Shown: positions 1 through 8,860 of the stretch, piece by piece
How positions within the stretch are numbered: position 1 is the first letter of the stretch
Layout: the number at the start of each line of letters is the position of its first letter
DNA from: Rhizobiaceae bacterium
GTDB lineage: Bacteria; Pseudomonadota; Alphaproteobacteria; Rhizobiales; Rhizobiaceae
DNA: 64,000 bases
Reading direction: 5' to 3'
Assembly (NCBI GenBank): GCA_019635775.1
Contig: JAHBYU010000001.1
Location: 744,001 to 808,000 of the forward strand
The notes under the pieces: generated by a model
Databases searched by the model: none
The model's input: only the letters and a program-made list of their open reading frames with translations
What the model was told of the DNA's origin: nothing
Program-made: the position numbers and the translations under genes

Positions 1-771
1 GCCGACCGGCCTTACGTATCGATGGAGCTGTCGGCCGCCATTGCGGAAATCGCCGAGGCTGAAGCGTGCAGGGCGCTTATCGAAAATCATGGCGCTGACA
101 TCGCATCCCTTTCGTTTCGCCGCATGGCGGAACGGTTCGGGCACCTGGCAAGCCTGCGTGAGGCGTTGATTGCGGATTCTCGTTTGCCCGCCGACTGCAG
201 GCACATGCTTCTGGTCAAGCTGGGCGAGGCGTTGAAGGGCTCGCCGCTGGTGGTTGCCATCATGGGAGAGGCACGCGCCGAGCGTCTGATGAAGGATGCC
301 TGCGTGAAAGCTTCATTGACGCTGATCGATGGAACGGACGCGACCGACTATCCCGCGCTGGTCTCGCACCTGCGTGTACGGGGCGACCTTACCGCGTCTT
401 TCATCGTGCGTGCGATCGCGCACGGCAAGGTCGATTTCTTCGGCGAGGTCATCGGCGCGCTTTCCGGTCAGTCCGAGGAACGGGTACGATCGCTGCTTTC
501 GTCAGGCAGCGACGTTGCCCTGTCAGCAGCATTTCGCAAGGCAGGCCTGCCTGAAACGGTCCATGCCGCGCTGATCCGCGCACTCAAGGTGTGGCGTGAG
601 GTTGCCAACGGCAAGCGACTGGCAGGTGCTCAGGAAGTCTCCTGGCTGATGCTCAAGGAGATTGGCGGCGAGAAGGCGGAGGGCGATCTCGCCGTCCTGC
701 TCAGGTCGATCCACCTCGACGCCTTGCGCGACAACGCGCGTGAGCACGCGCGGGCTATCGCAGCGGCCTGA
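1..771 (+). CDS. DUF2336 domain protein, 5' end outside window
   Basis: The reading frame is open from base 1 (codons for Ala-Asp-Arg-Pro-Tyr-Val-Ser precede the first Met at 22), so the start most likely lies upstream and this is the C-terminal part. The visible 256 residues are helical and alanine/leucine-rich, with the repeating helical-hairpin look and the late segment (around FSGQSEERVRSLL-like residues, about 150-165 here) typical of DUF2336 proteins of alphaproteobacteria. No catalytic motif is visible. The family has no settled biochemical function. The gene ends 3 bp from the convergent EamA gene, so it probably belongs to a transcription unit upstream of the window. Family assignment is from recalled sequence pattern only. 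Confidence 0.7.
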   Translation, partial: ADRPYVSMELSAAIAEIAEAEACRALIENHGADIASLSFRRMAERFGHLASLREALIADSRLPADCRHMLLVKLGEALKGSPLVVAIMGEARAERLMKDACVKASLTLIDGTDATDYPALVSHLRVRGDLTASFIVRAIAHGKVDFFGEVIGALSGQSEERVRSLLSSGSDVALSAAFRKAGLPETVHAALIRALKVWREVANGKRLAGAQEVSWLMLKEIGGEKAEGDLAVLLRSIHLDALRDNAREHARAIAAA

Positions 772-774
772 AGC

Positions 775-1647
775 CTAGCGCGGCCGTGCCCGCAATGCGT
801 GAAAGACCACCGCCGCCACAACGACTGCTCCTCCGGTAATGCTGGCGGCCGGCGGCAGTTCGGACAGAAATATCCAGGCGAACAGAATGGCGAAGGGCAC
901 CTCGGCCGAGCCGAGCAGGCCTGCCTCGGAGGCAGATATCAGGCGGGTGCCCTCGGTCCAGAGAATGACCGCGCACGCAAAGGTGAAACCGAAACACAGA
1001 AGGCGCCAGACGTCGTGAATGGAAACGGAGAGGGGGTCGACAATCAGCCAACCGGTGCCAAAAAGAATGAATGCCGCGATCGCGCCGACCCACACGACGG
1101 GGGTGTCGCGGAACGCACGAATCATGACCATGTAGAGCGCGCTCAGGGCGGTCATTGCCAGCGCCATCAGGTCGCCGAAGAGATTGCCCTGACCCAGTCC
1201 CCCGGACACGATGATACCCACGCCGCCGAGACACACCAGAGCCATCGCCAGCGTAATGGGTCTTGGCCTGACACGCAGGAAGAGCCATTCGAGCGCGGCG
1301 GCGACGAGAGGGGCTGTTGCATAGATGATCGCGACGTTGGCGACGTAGGTGTTCTTGAACGCCGAGATGAAGGCGAGGGTGGCCAGACATCCCACTGCGA
1401 CCATCGACCAGCCCTGCCACCCGATGTCGATCCTCAGCCCACTTCGCCCGGACCGCCACAGCACATAGCCGGTCACCAGAATCCCGCCGACCAGGCCCCG
1501 CCAGCAAGCGATCGTCCAGGGGTCGGTGGAGATCGACTTTGTGAAGATCCCGGTCATGGCGAAGAACGCAGCCGAGGCCAGCACAAGGCTGACACCCAGG
1601 GTTCGCTCGCGGGTGGGGCTGGATAGAATCGAGGCGTCTGCGGACAT
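775..1647 (-). CDS. EamA/DMT-family inner membrane transporter
   Basis: A 290-residue protein with about ten hydrophobic segments forming two repeated EamA halves (roughly residues 15-145 and 155-285), the usual length and architecture of drug/metabolite-superfamily exporters. The first half carries the typical ITKSISTDPWTIACWRGLVGG-type segment (FTKS, WRG), the second the SAEVPFAILFAWIFL-like segment, where EamA proteins usually read LEPVFAxLxAxLxL. The frame could begin 6 codons earlier, but the Met at 1647 gives the normal cytoplasmic N-terminus. Substrate cannot be deduced; members export amino acids, metabolites or drugs. It stands alone, convergent with the DUF2336 gene. Confidence 0.85.
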   Translation of the reverse strand: MSADASILSSPTRERTLGVSLVLASAAFFAMTGIFTKSISTDPWTIACWRGLVGGILVTGYVLWRSGRSGLRIDIGWQGWSMVAVGCLATLAFISAFKNTYVANVAIIYATAPLVAAALEWLFLRVRPRPITLAMALVCLGGVGIIVSGGLGQGNLFGDLMALAMTALSALYMVMIRAFRDTPVVWVGAIAAFILFGTGWLIVDPLSVSIHDVWRLLCFGFTFACAVILWTEGTRLISASEAGLLGSAEVPFAILFAWIFLSELPPAASITGGAVVVAAVVFHALRARPR

Positions 1648-1751
1648 GCAGGTACAATAGACCACGCTCTGGCCGGCGTACTGTCAGTAAAGCGGCTGGA
1701 GCAATCCAAATTCCGCATCGCAGAATCGGCTACCAAGAAGCATGCGCGGAT

Positions 1752-1967
1752 TCAGCGCCAGTCCCGCCTGCGCGGCGTTGCAAGCGCGGTGAAGGCCAGG
1801 GCGACCAGCAAGGTGGTAATGCCGACAGTCACGATCCCGGCAGGCGTGATGCGCGCGCTGCCCTGAAGCGAGATGCTTTTGCCTATCTTCAGATTATAGG
1901 TGGCCTTGATCTCTTCAGGATGCGTCGGGATATCGTTGTCGCTCGACGGTGCAGTCAAGTCGGCCAT
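1752..1967 (-). CDS. Small single-TM protein, unknown function
   Basis: A 71-residue ORF with an acidic N-terminus (MADLTAPSSDND), a central polar region with a KATYNLKIGKSISL segment and one hydrophobic helix (about residues 42-64) ending in a basic RRRDWR tail, so probably a bitopic inner membrane protein with a cytoplasmic C-terminus. It lies 35 bp upstream of the parE start region on the opposite side of its stop, in the same orientation as parE and EamA. I do not recognise the family. Support is coding-like composition, position and the membrane segment. Confidence 0.5.
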   Translation of the reverse strand: MADLTAPSSDNDIPTHPEEIKATYNLKIGKSISLQGSARITPAGIVTVGITTLLVALAFTALATPRRRDWR

Positions 1968-2002
1968 TTAAGCGTCCCTGCCCGGAATTGTTGTGACGAT
2001 CC

Positions 2003-4072
2003 TTATATATCCAGTACTTCTGCGTCGGCAAATTCCGCACGTTCCTGGATGAAGCGGAAGCGAGCCTCCGGTTTCGTACCCATCAGCGCGTCGACCGACG
2101 CCTTTGTCCCCTCGGGATCCGTCTCGTCCACTTCGACGCGCAACAGAGTGCGCCTTTTCGGGTCCATCGTTGTTTCCTTGAGCTGCGCGGCCATCATCTC
2201 GCCCAGGCCCTTGAACCGTCCGATCTCGACCTTCCCGCGTCCCGTGAACTCGGTTTTCAGCAATTCATCCTTGTGCGCATCGTTGCGCGCATAGAGCACC
2301 TTTCCACCCTGGCTGATCCGGTAAAGGGGCGGAACCGCCATGAACAGATGGCCACCACGGACGAGACTCGGCATCTCCTGATAGAAGAAGGTGATGAGCA
2401 GCGAAGCGATGTGTGCGCCGTCGACGTCAGCGTCGGTCATGATGATCACGCGGTCGTAGCGCAAGTCCTCGTCGCGGTATTTGGTGCGCGTGCCGCAGCC
2501 CAGCGCCTGAACGAGATCCGAGATCTGCTGGTTGGCGGCAAGCTTGTCGTTCCCGGCGCTGGCGACGTTGAGGATCTTGCCGCGCAGGGGCAGAACCGCC
2601 TGGCTTGCGCGATCGCGTGCCTGCTTGGCCGAGCCGCCGGCGGAATCGCCCTCGACGATGAAGAGTTCAGCGCCCTGCGCCGCGCTCTGCGTGCAGTCGG
2701 CAAGCTTGCCAGGCAGCCGCAGCTTGCGCACCGCCGACTTGCGGCTGATTTCCTTTTCCTGCCGGCGGCGGACGCGCTCGTCTGCGCGCGCAATCACCCA
2801 GTCGAGCAGTTTGGAGGCTTCCTGTGGGTTGTCCGCCAGCCAGTGGTCGAACGGATCGCGTACGGCAGCCTCGACGATGCGGATCGCCTCCATCGTCGCC
2901 AGCCGGTCCTTGGTCTGGCCGACGAATTCCGGTTCGCGGATGAAGACGGAGAGCATGCCGGCTGCCGAAATCATCACGTCGTCGCTGGTGACGATGGACG
3001 CCCGTTTGTTGCCGATCAGTTCGGCATAGGAACGCAGGCCTCGCAGCAGCACGTTGCGCAGGCCGGCCTCATGCGTGCCGCCTTCATGCGTGGGGATGGT
3101 GTTGCAGTAGGAGTTCAGGAAGCCGTCGCCGCCGAACCACGTCACAGCCCATTCCACCGAGCCGTGGCCGCCCTGGCGCTCGCTCTTGCCGGAGAATATC
3201 TCGCGCGTGACCTGGAAATCGGAGCCCAGTTGCGCGGCCAGATAGTCCTTCAGCCCGCCGGGGAAGTGGAAGACCGCCTTTTCCGGGGTCTCGTCCTTCT
3301 CCTTTAGAAGCCTGGGGTCGCAGTTCCAGCGAATCTCGACGCCACCGAAGAGGTATGCTTTCGATCGCGCCATGCGGTAGAGGCGCGCGGGCTCGAAATG
3401 GGCGTTCTTGCCAAAGATTTCGGGGTCGGGGTGGAAGCGTACGCGTGTACCGCGCCGGTTATGCACATCCCCGAGCTGTTCGAGCTTGCCCTGCGGGATG
3501 CCGCGCGCAAAACGCATCCTGTAGAGCTGGCGCGCGCGCGCCACTTCGACTTCGAGCGTGTCGGACAAAGCGTTCACGACGGATACGCCGACGCCATGAA
3601 GTCCACCGGACGTCTCATAGACCTTCGAGTCGAACTTGCCGCCGGCATGCAGCGTGCACATGATGACTTCGAGAGCCGACTTCTTCGGGAATTTCGGATG
3701 CGGATCGACCGGGATGCCGCGTCCGTTGTCGGTGACGGTCAGGAACCCGTCGGCTGAAAGCTCGACCTCGATGAACGTCGCGTGGCCCGCAACCGCCTCG
3801 TCCATCGAGTTGTCGATCACCTCGGCGAAAAGGTGGTGCAGGGCTTTCTCGTCGGTGCCGCCGATATACATGCCGGGACGCCGCCGCACAGGCTCAAGAC
3901 CTTCCAGAACCTCGATGTCAGCCGCCGAATAGCCTTCGCTGCCGTCCTTGGCAGAAGCGCCGGATTGGGCGCTGCGCTTGGCCGCCGCCTGCAGGATCGG
4001 GTCAAGCGGGCGGGATACCGAACGGGGCGCGGGTTTGTCCGAGCGGGAAAAGAGGTCGTCTCTGTCGTCCAT
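2003..4072 (-). CDS. parE: DNA topoisomerase IV subunit B
   Basis: A 689-residue type IIA topoisomerase ATPase subunit that powers ParC in decatenating daughter chromosomes. The GHKL ATPase domain shows EVIDNSMDEA (about 84-93, Mg/ATP asparagine) and DNGRGIP (115-121), followed by GLHGVGVSVVNALS in the ATP lid. The Toprim domain begins near residue 470 with EGDSAGGSAKQARDR, with the acidic DADVDG motif downstream, and the protein closes with a FKGLGEM-type segment. The length fits alphaproteobacterial ParE (shorter than GyrB, which carries about 110 extra residues). The roughly 45-residue N-terminal extension before the ATPase core is normal in Hyphomicrobiales. parC is not in the window. Distinction from GyrB rests on length and sequence style. 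Confidence 0.95.
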   Translation of the reverse strand: MDDRDDLFSRSDKPAPRSVSRPLDPILQAAAKRSAQSGASAKDGSEGYSAADIEVLEGLEPVRRRPGMYIGGTDEKALHHLFAEVIDNSMDEAVAGHATFIEVELSADGFLTVTDNGRGIPVDPHPKFPKKSALEVIMCTLHAGGKFDSKVYETSGGLHGVGVSVVNALSDTLEVEVARARQLYRMRFARGIPQGKLEQLGDVHNRRGTRVRFHPDPEIFGKNAHFEPARLYRMARSKAYLFGGVEIRWNCDPRLLKEKDETPEKAVFHFPGGLKDYLAAQLGSDFQVTREIFSGKSERQGGHGSVEWAVTWFGGDGFLNSYCNTIPTHEGGTHEAGLRNVLLRGLRSYAELIGNKRASIVTSDDVMISAAGMLSVFIREPEFVGQTKDRLATMEAIRIVEAAVRDPFDHWLADNPQEASKLLDWVIARADERVRRRQEKEISRKSAVRKLRLPGKLADCTQSAAQGAELFIVEGDSAGGSAKQARDRASQAVLPLRGKILNVASAGNDKLAANQQISDLVQALGCGTRTKYRDEDLRYDRVIIMTDADVDGAHIASLLITFFYQEMPSLVRGGHLFMAVPPLYRISQGGKVLYARNDAHKDELLKTEFTGRGKVEIGRFKGLGEMMAAQLKETTMDPKRRTLLRVEVDETDPEGTKASVDALMGTKPEARFRFIQERAEFADAEVLDI

Positions 4073-4154
4073 TGAATACCAGCTTGGCTCTGCGAATCAG
4101 TCTAGATACTGCCATGCCTGCTATGCCGAGGAACAGGGTTCACGTTCCGTTCGG

Positions 4155-4766
4155 TCAGCGCAGTCGGGGGATCATCCGGACGAACGCCAGGGCAATAAGG
4201 CCGATTGTAGGCAGCCACAAGGCGACAAGGCCGATTTCTCCATAGGCTATCACCCCGCTGACCACACCGCTGATCATCCCAATCCAAAGCAGCAGGAAAG
4301 GCAGCCAGCCCCAGGGGCCGCCACCCTGGAACGCGGCGACGATCGTCTGGCCCAGCTTCACAAGATTGCCCGTCATATAGGTCACGGCCATGCCGCCCTG
4401 GCCGGTTCGAAGCACGGTGTTCATGGCACCCATGACGAACGGTGTGGCAAGAACCGCGACATTTTCCAGCTTCATGGCTGAAACCGCTGCGGCGAGACCC
4501 AGAAGCGCTGCGAGGACGAGAAGTCCAAGCGAACTGGAAAAGCGCTGTTCCATCAGCGTCCCGGCGACGACGCCGGCCACGAAAAGTCCGATCAGCGAAG
4601 CTGGAAGCACCGCGCCGGCCAGACCATCCGGAAGCGCGGACGCCATCTGGGTGGTGTTTCCGCTCATGAACGCGACGAAATAGCCGCCAAGATGCATGAA
4701 CCCCAGCGCGTCGACGAACCCCGCCAGGAAGGAAAGACCGACAGCAATGGCAATCCGCGCGATCAT
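4155..4766 (-). CDS. DUF1275 (YoaK-type) membrane protein
   Basis: A 203-residue hydrophobic protein with six or seven predicted membrane helices. The N-terminal GLSFLAGFVDALGFMHLGGYFVAFMSGNTTQ segment is the signature of DUF1275 (YoaK) proteins, and the mid-protein GMAVTYMTGNLVKLGQ segment repeats the TGN element. Function is unknown in the family; it is assumed to be an inner membrane transporter-like protein. The gene is minus-strand, 83 bp upstream of parE in the same direction, and its start faces the Tad pilus operon, so the 148-bp gap to cpaB carries divergent promoters. Confidence 0.85.
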   Translation of the reverse strand: MIARIAIAVGLSFLAGFVDALGFMHLGGYFVAFMSGNTTQMASALPDGLAGAVLPASLIGLFVAGVVAGTLMEQRFSSSLGLLVLAALLGLAAAVSAMKLENVAVLATPFVMGAMNTVLRTGQGGMAVTYMTGNLVKLGQTIVAAFQGGGPWGWLPFLLLWIGMISGVVSGVIAYGEIGLVALWLPTIGLIALAFVRMIPRLR

Positions 4767-4914
4767 GCAAAACGGTTGGTAAGTTGAACCTAAAGCAGCA
4801 CGTCAGTTCAAACCATTCGATAACCAACAAAGCCGAAATGGAACACCCGCAGCCCCGCAGATTCCTGAATCTTTAACAAAGCCCGCTAGCCTGACGCCAA
4901 TAACAAGAACAGGA

Positions 4915-5895
4915 ATGCAGGGGTTTAGGTTGCGGGGTAAGGCTGTCACCATGATCGGAATCGCCGCCGTTTTCGGCGCGATCTCGATCTTTGCCGCGGA
5001 TCTATGGATCAAGAGCGCCGGGAATCAGCGCATCGATCCGATCGAGGTCAGCGTTCCTGTGCCGGATGTGCCCAAGGTGGCGTTCGGCAGGATCGTGGTT
5101 GCGTCCGCGCCGCTGCGTTTCGGCATGGCGCTCGACCGCACGCAGCTCAGCGAAATCCCCTGGCCGCAGGACAGCCTGCCGGACGGCGCTTTCGGTTCGA
5201 TCGAGGAACTGTTCGCCGACGGTACGCGGGTCGTCCTGTCCCCGATCGAGACGAGCGAGCCGGTGCTGCTGGCGAAGCTGTCCGGCGCGAACGGACGTGC
5301 GACACTCTCCAACCTTCTTTCACCCGGCATGAGGGCCGTCACGATCCGTACCGACGAAATCGCAGGCGTTGGCGGTTTCATCACGCCAGGTGATCGCGTC
5401 GACATCCTGCTTACACGCGATGCGGGCGCAATTCAGGAGGTGTCGGGCAACGCTTCCGGCGCTGCGGGCTCCACGATCGCTACGGAGGTTGTGGTTGAGA
5501 ACGCCAGGGTGCTGACCGTCGGGCAGGGCGCGGATGAGCGCCAGACCAGTCCGCAGGTCGTGGGATCGGTGACGGTGGAAGTCGGCATCGACGGGGTGAA
5601 GAAAATCGCTCTCGCGCGCAACATCGGCCAACTTTCGCTCTCGTTGCGCTCGGCAGCCGATGTGGGTGCTGCCGGCGACGGATTGACGACCATTTCCTCG
5701 TTTGGCGGCTCTGTGGCCAGTGGGGCTGCCGACGTTGTCAGTTCGATCTTCGATGCAGCTACAGCCGAGCCGGAAGGGCCGAAATTCAAGACGGTAATCG
5801 TGACGCGCGGCCTGCAGCCGCAAAGCTACCAGGTGGTCAAGCCGGAACGGCAGGCTGCGCCCGGTGCGATCAGGCAAACCGAAGACTTGAACTGA
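4915..5895 (+). CDS. cpaB: Flp/Tad pilus assembly protein CpaB
   Basis: A 326-residue protein with one N-terminal membrane helix (about residues 11-32) and a periplasmic SAF domain (about 60-125; segment PLRFGMALDRTQLSEIPWP) followed by the RcpC/CpaB domain with the ALSPGMRAVTIR-like and GDRVDILLTRD segments. RcpC/CpaB proteins are periplasmic parts of the Tad secretion system, thought to work with the secretin. An internal Met at 4951 has a better-spaced purine-rich stretch (GGGGTAAGG) upstream than the ATG at 4915, where AGGA touches the start, so translation may begin 12 codons later. It is the first gene of a tightly packed pilus operon; the usual flp pilin and cpaA genes do not precede it. 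Confidence 0.9.
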   Translation: MQGFRLRGKAVTMIGIAAVFGAISIFAADLWIKSAGNQRIDPIEVSVPVPDVPKVAFGRIVVASAPLRFGMALDRTQLSEIPWPQDSLPDGAFGSIEELFADGTRVVLSPIETSEPVLLAKLSGANGRATLSNLLSPGMRAVTIRTDEIAGVGGFITPGDRVDILLTRDAGAIQEVSGNASGAAGSTIATEVVVENARVLTVGQGADERQTSPQVVGSVTVEVGIDGVKKIALARNIGQLSLSLRSAADVGAAGDGLTTISSFGGSVASGAADVVSSIFDAATAEPEGPKFKTVIVTRGLQPQSYQVVKPERQAAPGAIRQTEDLN

Positions 5896-5930
5896 AACCC
5901 GGCGGGACACCGGGATTGGGGATAAAGACC

Positions 5931-7358
5931 ATGATTGAGGGGACACAAAAGAGAGAGCGACGCATTCTGCATGCGATGGTGGCATCGCTGATGGCCGCGT
6001 CGATCGCTCTTGCAGGATTGATTGCGGCGACGTCGGCATCGATGGCGAGCGACGTCATCCGCATCTCGGCCAACAAGACGACATCGCTGAAAATCGCCAA
6101 GGGCAAGCCCAGGACGATCAAGACCAGCGTACCGTTCTACGAGATCGTTCTCGGCGATCCCGAGGTAGCCAACGTCAATCCGCTGACCGATGATTCCTTC
6201 TATGTGCTGGGCAACAACCTCGGTACCACCGGGATCGCACTCTTCGACGAGAACAAGCAACTTGTCGGCACAGTCGATATCGAGGTTACGCTCGACACCG
6301 ACCGCCTGGCGTCCACGATCCGCAGCAGCGTGCCGGGGGGCGAGGACATCCAGGTCAGTTCGGCCAATGGGCGCGTGGTGTTGTCCGGCTCGGCCAATGA
6401 TCAGGTTGCAGCCGACAAGGCTTCCAAGATCGCATCGAACTTCTCAGGCGAGGAAACCGTCATCAACTCGGTCAACATCTCGTCTTCGCAACAGGTGCAG
6501 CTCAACGTCCGTTTCGTCGAGATCAATCGCGAGGTTGGCCAGGAATTGGGCACCAAGATCGGCGTGCGCTATCTCGGTTCGTCGGGAGGTGTGTCCTTCA
6601 ACTCGAATCCGGCCGCCTCGACCAATGCGCCGGCAGGACAGATCATCGGGGCGCTGCTGACCAATGGCTGGACGATCGACGTCGCGATCAAGGCGCTGGA
6701 GGATCGTGGACTGGCGCGCCGCCTTGCCGAGCCGAACCTGATTGCGCGTTCCGGCCAGAAGGCGAGTTTTCTTGCGGGCGGCGAGGTTCCGATCCCCGTG
6801 GCGGAGGACGATGGCGTCATCACGGTCGACTACAAGAAGTTCGGCGTCGGGCTCGATTTCACGCCCACCGTGCTCGCCGATGGACTGATATCGCTGGATA
6901 TCGCGCCGGAGGTTTCTTCCGTCGACCGCTCGCAGTCCTACAGCGTGGGCAACATCTCGTTGCCGGGCTTCGTTGTGCGCCGCGCGCAGACGTCAGTAGA
7001 CCTGAAGAGCGGCCAGAGCTTCATGATGGCAGGTCTTCTGCAAACCGAAAACGACATGATCCAGCAGCGCGTACCGGGCCTCGGCAAACTACCGGTACTT
7101 GGGCCGCTTTTCTCCTCGAAAGCCTATCAGCGCCGCGAGACCGATCTGGTGATCATCATCACGCCCTATCTGGTCAAGCCGATCGACCCTTCAAAGAAGA
7201 TGCGCGAGCCGACCGATGCGACAGTGCCGGTTAGCGCCGTCGATTACTTCCTCGGCAACGCCGAGGAGGTCAGGGTCTCGGATGCCGGCACACCGGTGGC
7301 GCGCAGGGGCGGATCTGCGGCGCAGGTCGGTTCCGGCCATATCCTCGACCTGCAGTGA
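5931..7358 (+). CDS. cpaC: Tad pilus outer-membrane secretin CpaC/RcpA
   Basis: A 475-residue secretin subunit that forms the outer membrane pore of the Tad system. It has a signal peptide (basic RERR, then a hydrophobic stretch to ASMAS at about 35-43), a pilus-assembly N domain (VVLGDPEVANVNPLTDDSFYVLG-type, near 70-90), a BON-like region (about 110-175) and the secretin domain with the late VPGLGKLPVLGPLF signature (about 380-395) and a LVIIITPYLVKP strand. The frame extends to a TTG at 5916, but the ATG at 5931 after GGGGATAAAG is the natural start. It is 35 bp after cpaB and 11 bp before the following lipoprotein. Confidence 0.93.
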   Translation: MIEGTQKRERRILHAMVASLMAASIALAGLIAATSASMASDVIRISANKTTSLKIAKGKPRTIKTSVPFYEIVLGDPEVANVNPLTDDSFYVLGNNLGTTGIALFDENKQLVGTVDIEVTLDTDRLASTIRSSVPGGEDIQVSSANGRVVLSGSANDQVAADKASKIASNFSGEETVINSVNISSSQQVQLNVRFVEINREVGQELGTKIGVRYLGSSGGVSFNSNPAASTNAPAGQIIGALLTNGWTIDVAIKALEDRGLARRLAEPNLIARSGQKASFLAGGEVPIPVAEDDGVITVDYKKFGVGLDFTPTVLADGLISLDIAPEVSSVDRSQSYSVGNISLPGFVVRRAQTSVDLKSGQSFMMAGLLQTENDMIQQRVPGLGKLPVLGPLFSSKAYQRRETDLVIIITPYLVKPIDPSKKMREPTDATVPVSAVDYFLGNAEEVRVSDAGTPVARRGGSAAQVGSGHILDLQ

Positions 7359-7369
7359 AGGACGTCAGG

Positions 7370-7642
7370 ATGCGTACAGCTCTCAAACTCGCAGTTGTTG
7401 CCGGCCTTGCCGGGCTTGGCTCCGGGTGCATGACGGAATCCCGGCGGCAGGCTGACGGCCTGACCGATGGCGCAGGTGACGCCATTGCCGCCAACACGGT
7501 CATGCAGATGGTCGATCCCTGGCCGTACGGCGTGCAGGACACGCGGCTTCAGGTTCCGGCAGACCGGGGAACGAGCGCCAGCAGCCCGGATGGGTCTGCC
7601 AGCGCCAAGCCGTCGCAGACAACCGGCAGCAGCAGCAACTGA
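7370..7642 (+). CDS. Short lipoprotein in the cpaD position of the pilus operon
   Basis: A 90-residue protein with a basic start (MRTALK), a hydrophobic helix and a cysteine at about residue 20 (LGSGC), which resembles a lipobox although the -3 position is atypical. After the cysteine it is polar and low-complexity, ending in Ser/Gly/Asn-rich sequence, with one distinctive DPWPYGVQDTRL element in the middle. In the usual Tad order this slot holds cpaD, a lipoprotein of roughly 200 or more residues; I see no CpaD domain here. It may be a reduced functional substitute or an unrelated accessory lipoprotein. Spacing of 11 bp to cpaC and 15 bp to cpaE makes co-transcription very likely. A GTG at 7355 would add five residues but leaves the signal peptide less tidy. 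Confidence 0.7.
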   Translation: MRTALKLAVVAGLAGLGSGCMTESRRQADGLTDGAGDAIAANTVMQMVDPWPYGVQDTRLQVPADRGTSASSPDGSASAKPSQTTGSSSN

Positions 7643-7657
7643 TCGCGGACAACGAGT

Positions 7658-8860
7658 ATGGCAAATTCCACCAAGAGGATCGTTCTTGTCTCTACGGACA
7701 AGACCTTTGTCCAGGACAGCAAGGCGGCTTTTGCATCGTCGGATCTTATCCGCCTCGCGACCGTCGACAAGAACGTGGTCGAGTTGCGCGGCGAAATCCA
7801 GGAAGCCGACTGCGACGCCGTCATCATCGACATGGACGCGGCGAAACTCGAAGAGATCGAGGCCTTGCAGCGTATCACGCGCCGGCTGGAGGGCAGGGCG
7901 CCGATCCTCGTGGTGACGCAGGAATTCAACGCCGCCGCCGTTCGTATTCTCGTGCAGTTGCAGGTCGCCGATTTCCTGGTGAAGCCACTCACGACCGCTG
8001 ATCTGGTCCGATCATGCCTCCGTGTCCTGCAAGGCAAGGGACGTGAGCAGAATTCGGAGTCGCAAATCTACACCTTCATGCCGGCTGCCGGAGGCGTGGG
8101 CTGCACGACGCTGGCGCTCCAGACAGCGTTCCAGCTTCATCATTCGGTGACGCGTGGCGCGTCGACCTGTGTCGTGGATTTGAATTTTCAGCAGGGTGCA
8201 TGCGCGGAATATCTCGATCTCGAGCCGCGCTTCGACATCACCGAAATCGAGAACCAGCCTGAGCGTCTCGACCGGCAGCTTCTCGACGTGATGTTGTCGA
8301 AACATGCCAGCGGCCTTTGCGTTCTTGCGGCGCCGACCCGCCCGTCGGAAATGAGATCTTTCAACGCCGATGTGGTCGTGCGCATGCTCGATCTGGTCTC
8401 CGCCTATTTCGACAATGTTGTCATCGACATGCCGCGCACGTGGTTCCCCTGGACGGAAACCGTTCTGCTCGGGTCTAACAAGCTCTACATCGTGACCGAA
8501 ATGACAGTGCCCTGCCTGCGGCACACGCAGCGCTTGATCCAGGCGATCTACGAGACGGTCGGAAAGGAAGTGAAGCCGAACGTCATCGTCAACCGCTTCG
8601 AGCAGCGCATGTTCGATAACGGGGTGAAGCAGGCGGACGTCGAGGAGATTCTCGGCGACCATTTCGTGGGCGGAATTTCCAACAACTACCGGCTGGTGCG
8701 CGAGGCGGTCGACCGCGGCGTGCCGCTGCATGAAGTGGACGCGAACGCCAACGTCATCAACGACCTGAAGCGGATCATTTTGCCGGAGGAAGACGTTGCG
8801 GGCCCGAAGAAGCGCTCTTTCCTCGACCTTGGACGTAGCCTGTGGAGGAAATCGGCATGA
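7658..8860 (+). CDS. cpaE: Tad pilus localisation ATPase CpaE/TadZ
   Basis: A 400-residue protein with a receiver-like N-terminal domain (about 1-130; VVTQEF and DFLVKPLTTADLV resemble the beta4-beta5 region of CheY folds, without a full acidic pocket) and a MinD/ParA-type ATPase domain (about 140-370). The P-loop reads PAAGGVGCTT: both lysines of the deviant Walker A motif are replaced, as in several CpaE/TadZ proteins, so ATP turnover may be weak or absent. The motif NVIVNRFEQ and the C-terminal basic tail are typical. TadZ/CpaE proteins position the pilus apparatus at the pole. The stop codon overlaps the cpaF start (ATGA), indicating translational coupling. Confidence 0.9.
   Translation: MANSTKRIVLVSTDKTFVQDSKAAFASSDLIRLATVDKNVVELRGEIQEADCDAVIIDMDAAKLEEIEALQRITRRLEGRAPILVVTQEFNAAAVRILVQLQVADFLVKPLTTADLVRSCLRVLQGKGREQNSESQIYTFMPAAGGVGCTTLALQTAFQLHHSVTRGASTCVVDLNFQQGACAEYLDLEPRFDITEIENQPERLDRQLLDVMLSKHASGLCVLAAPTRPSEMRSFNADVVVRMLDLVSAYFDNVVIDMPRTWFPWTETVLLGSNKLYIVTEMTVPCLRHTQRLIQAIYETVGKEVKPNVIVNRFEQRMFDNGVKQADVEEILGDHFVGGISNNYRLVREAVDRGVPLHEVDANANVINDLKRIILPEEDVAGPKKRSFLDLGRSLWRKSA

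Noticed and set aside
799-1626. A 275-codon plus-strand frame opposite the EamA gene
   Set aside because: Hydrophilic His/Gly/Asp-rich sequence typical of an antisense frame to a membrane protein.
2273-3307. A 344-codon plus-strand frame opposite parE
   Set aside because: Mirror of the ParE reading frame; parE motifs are unambiguous on the minus strand.
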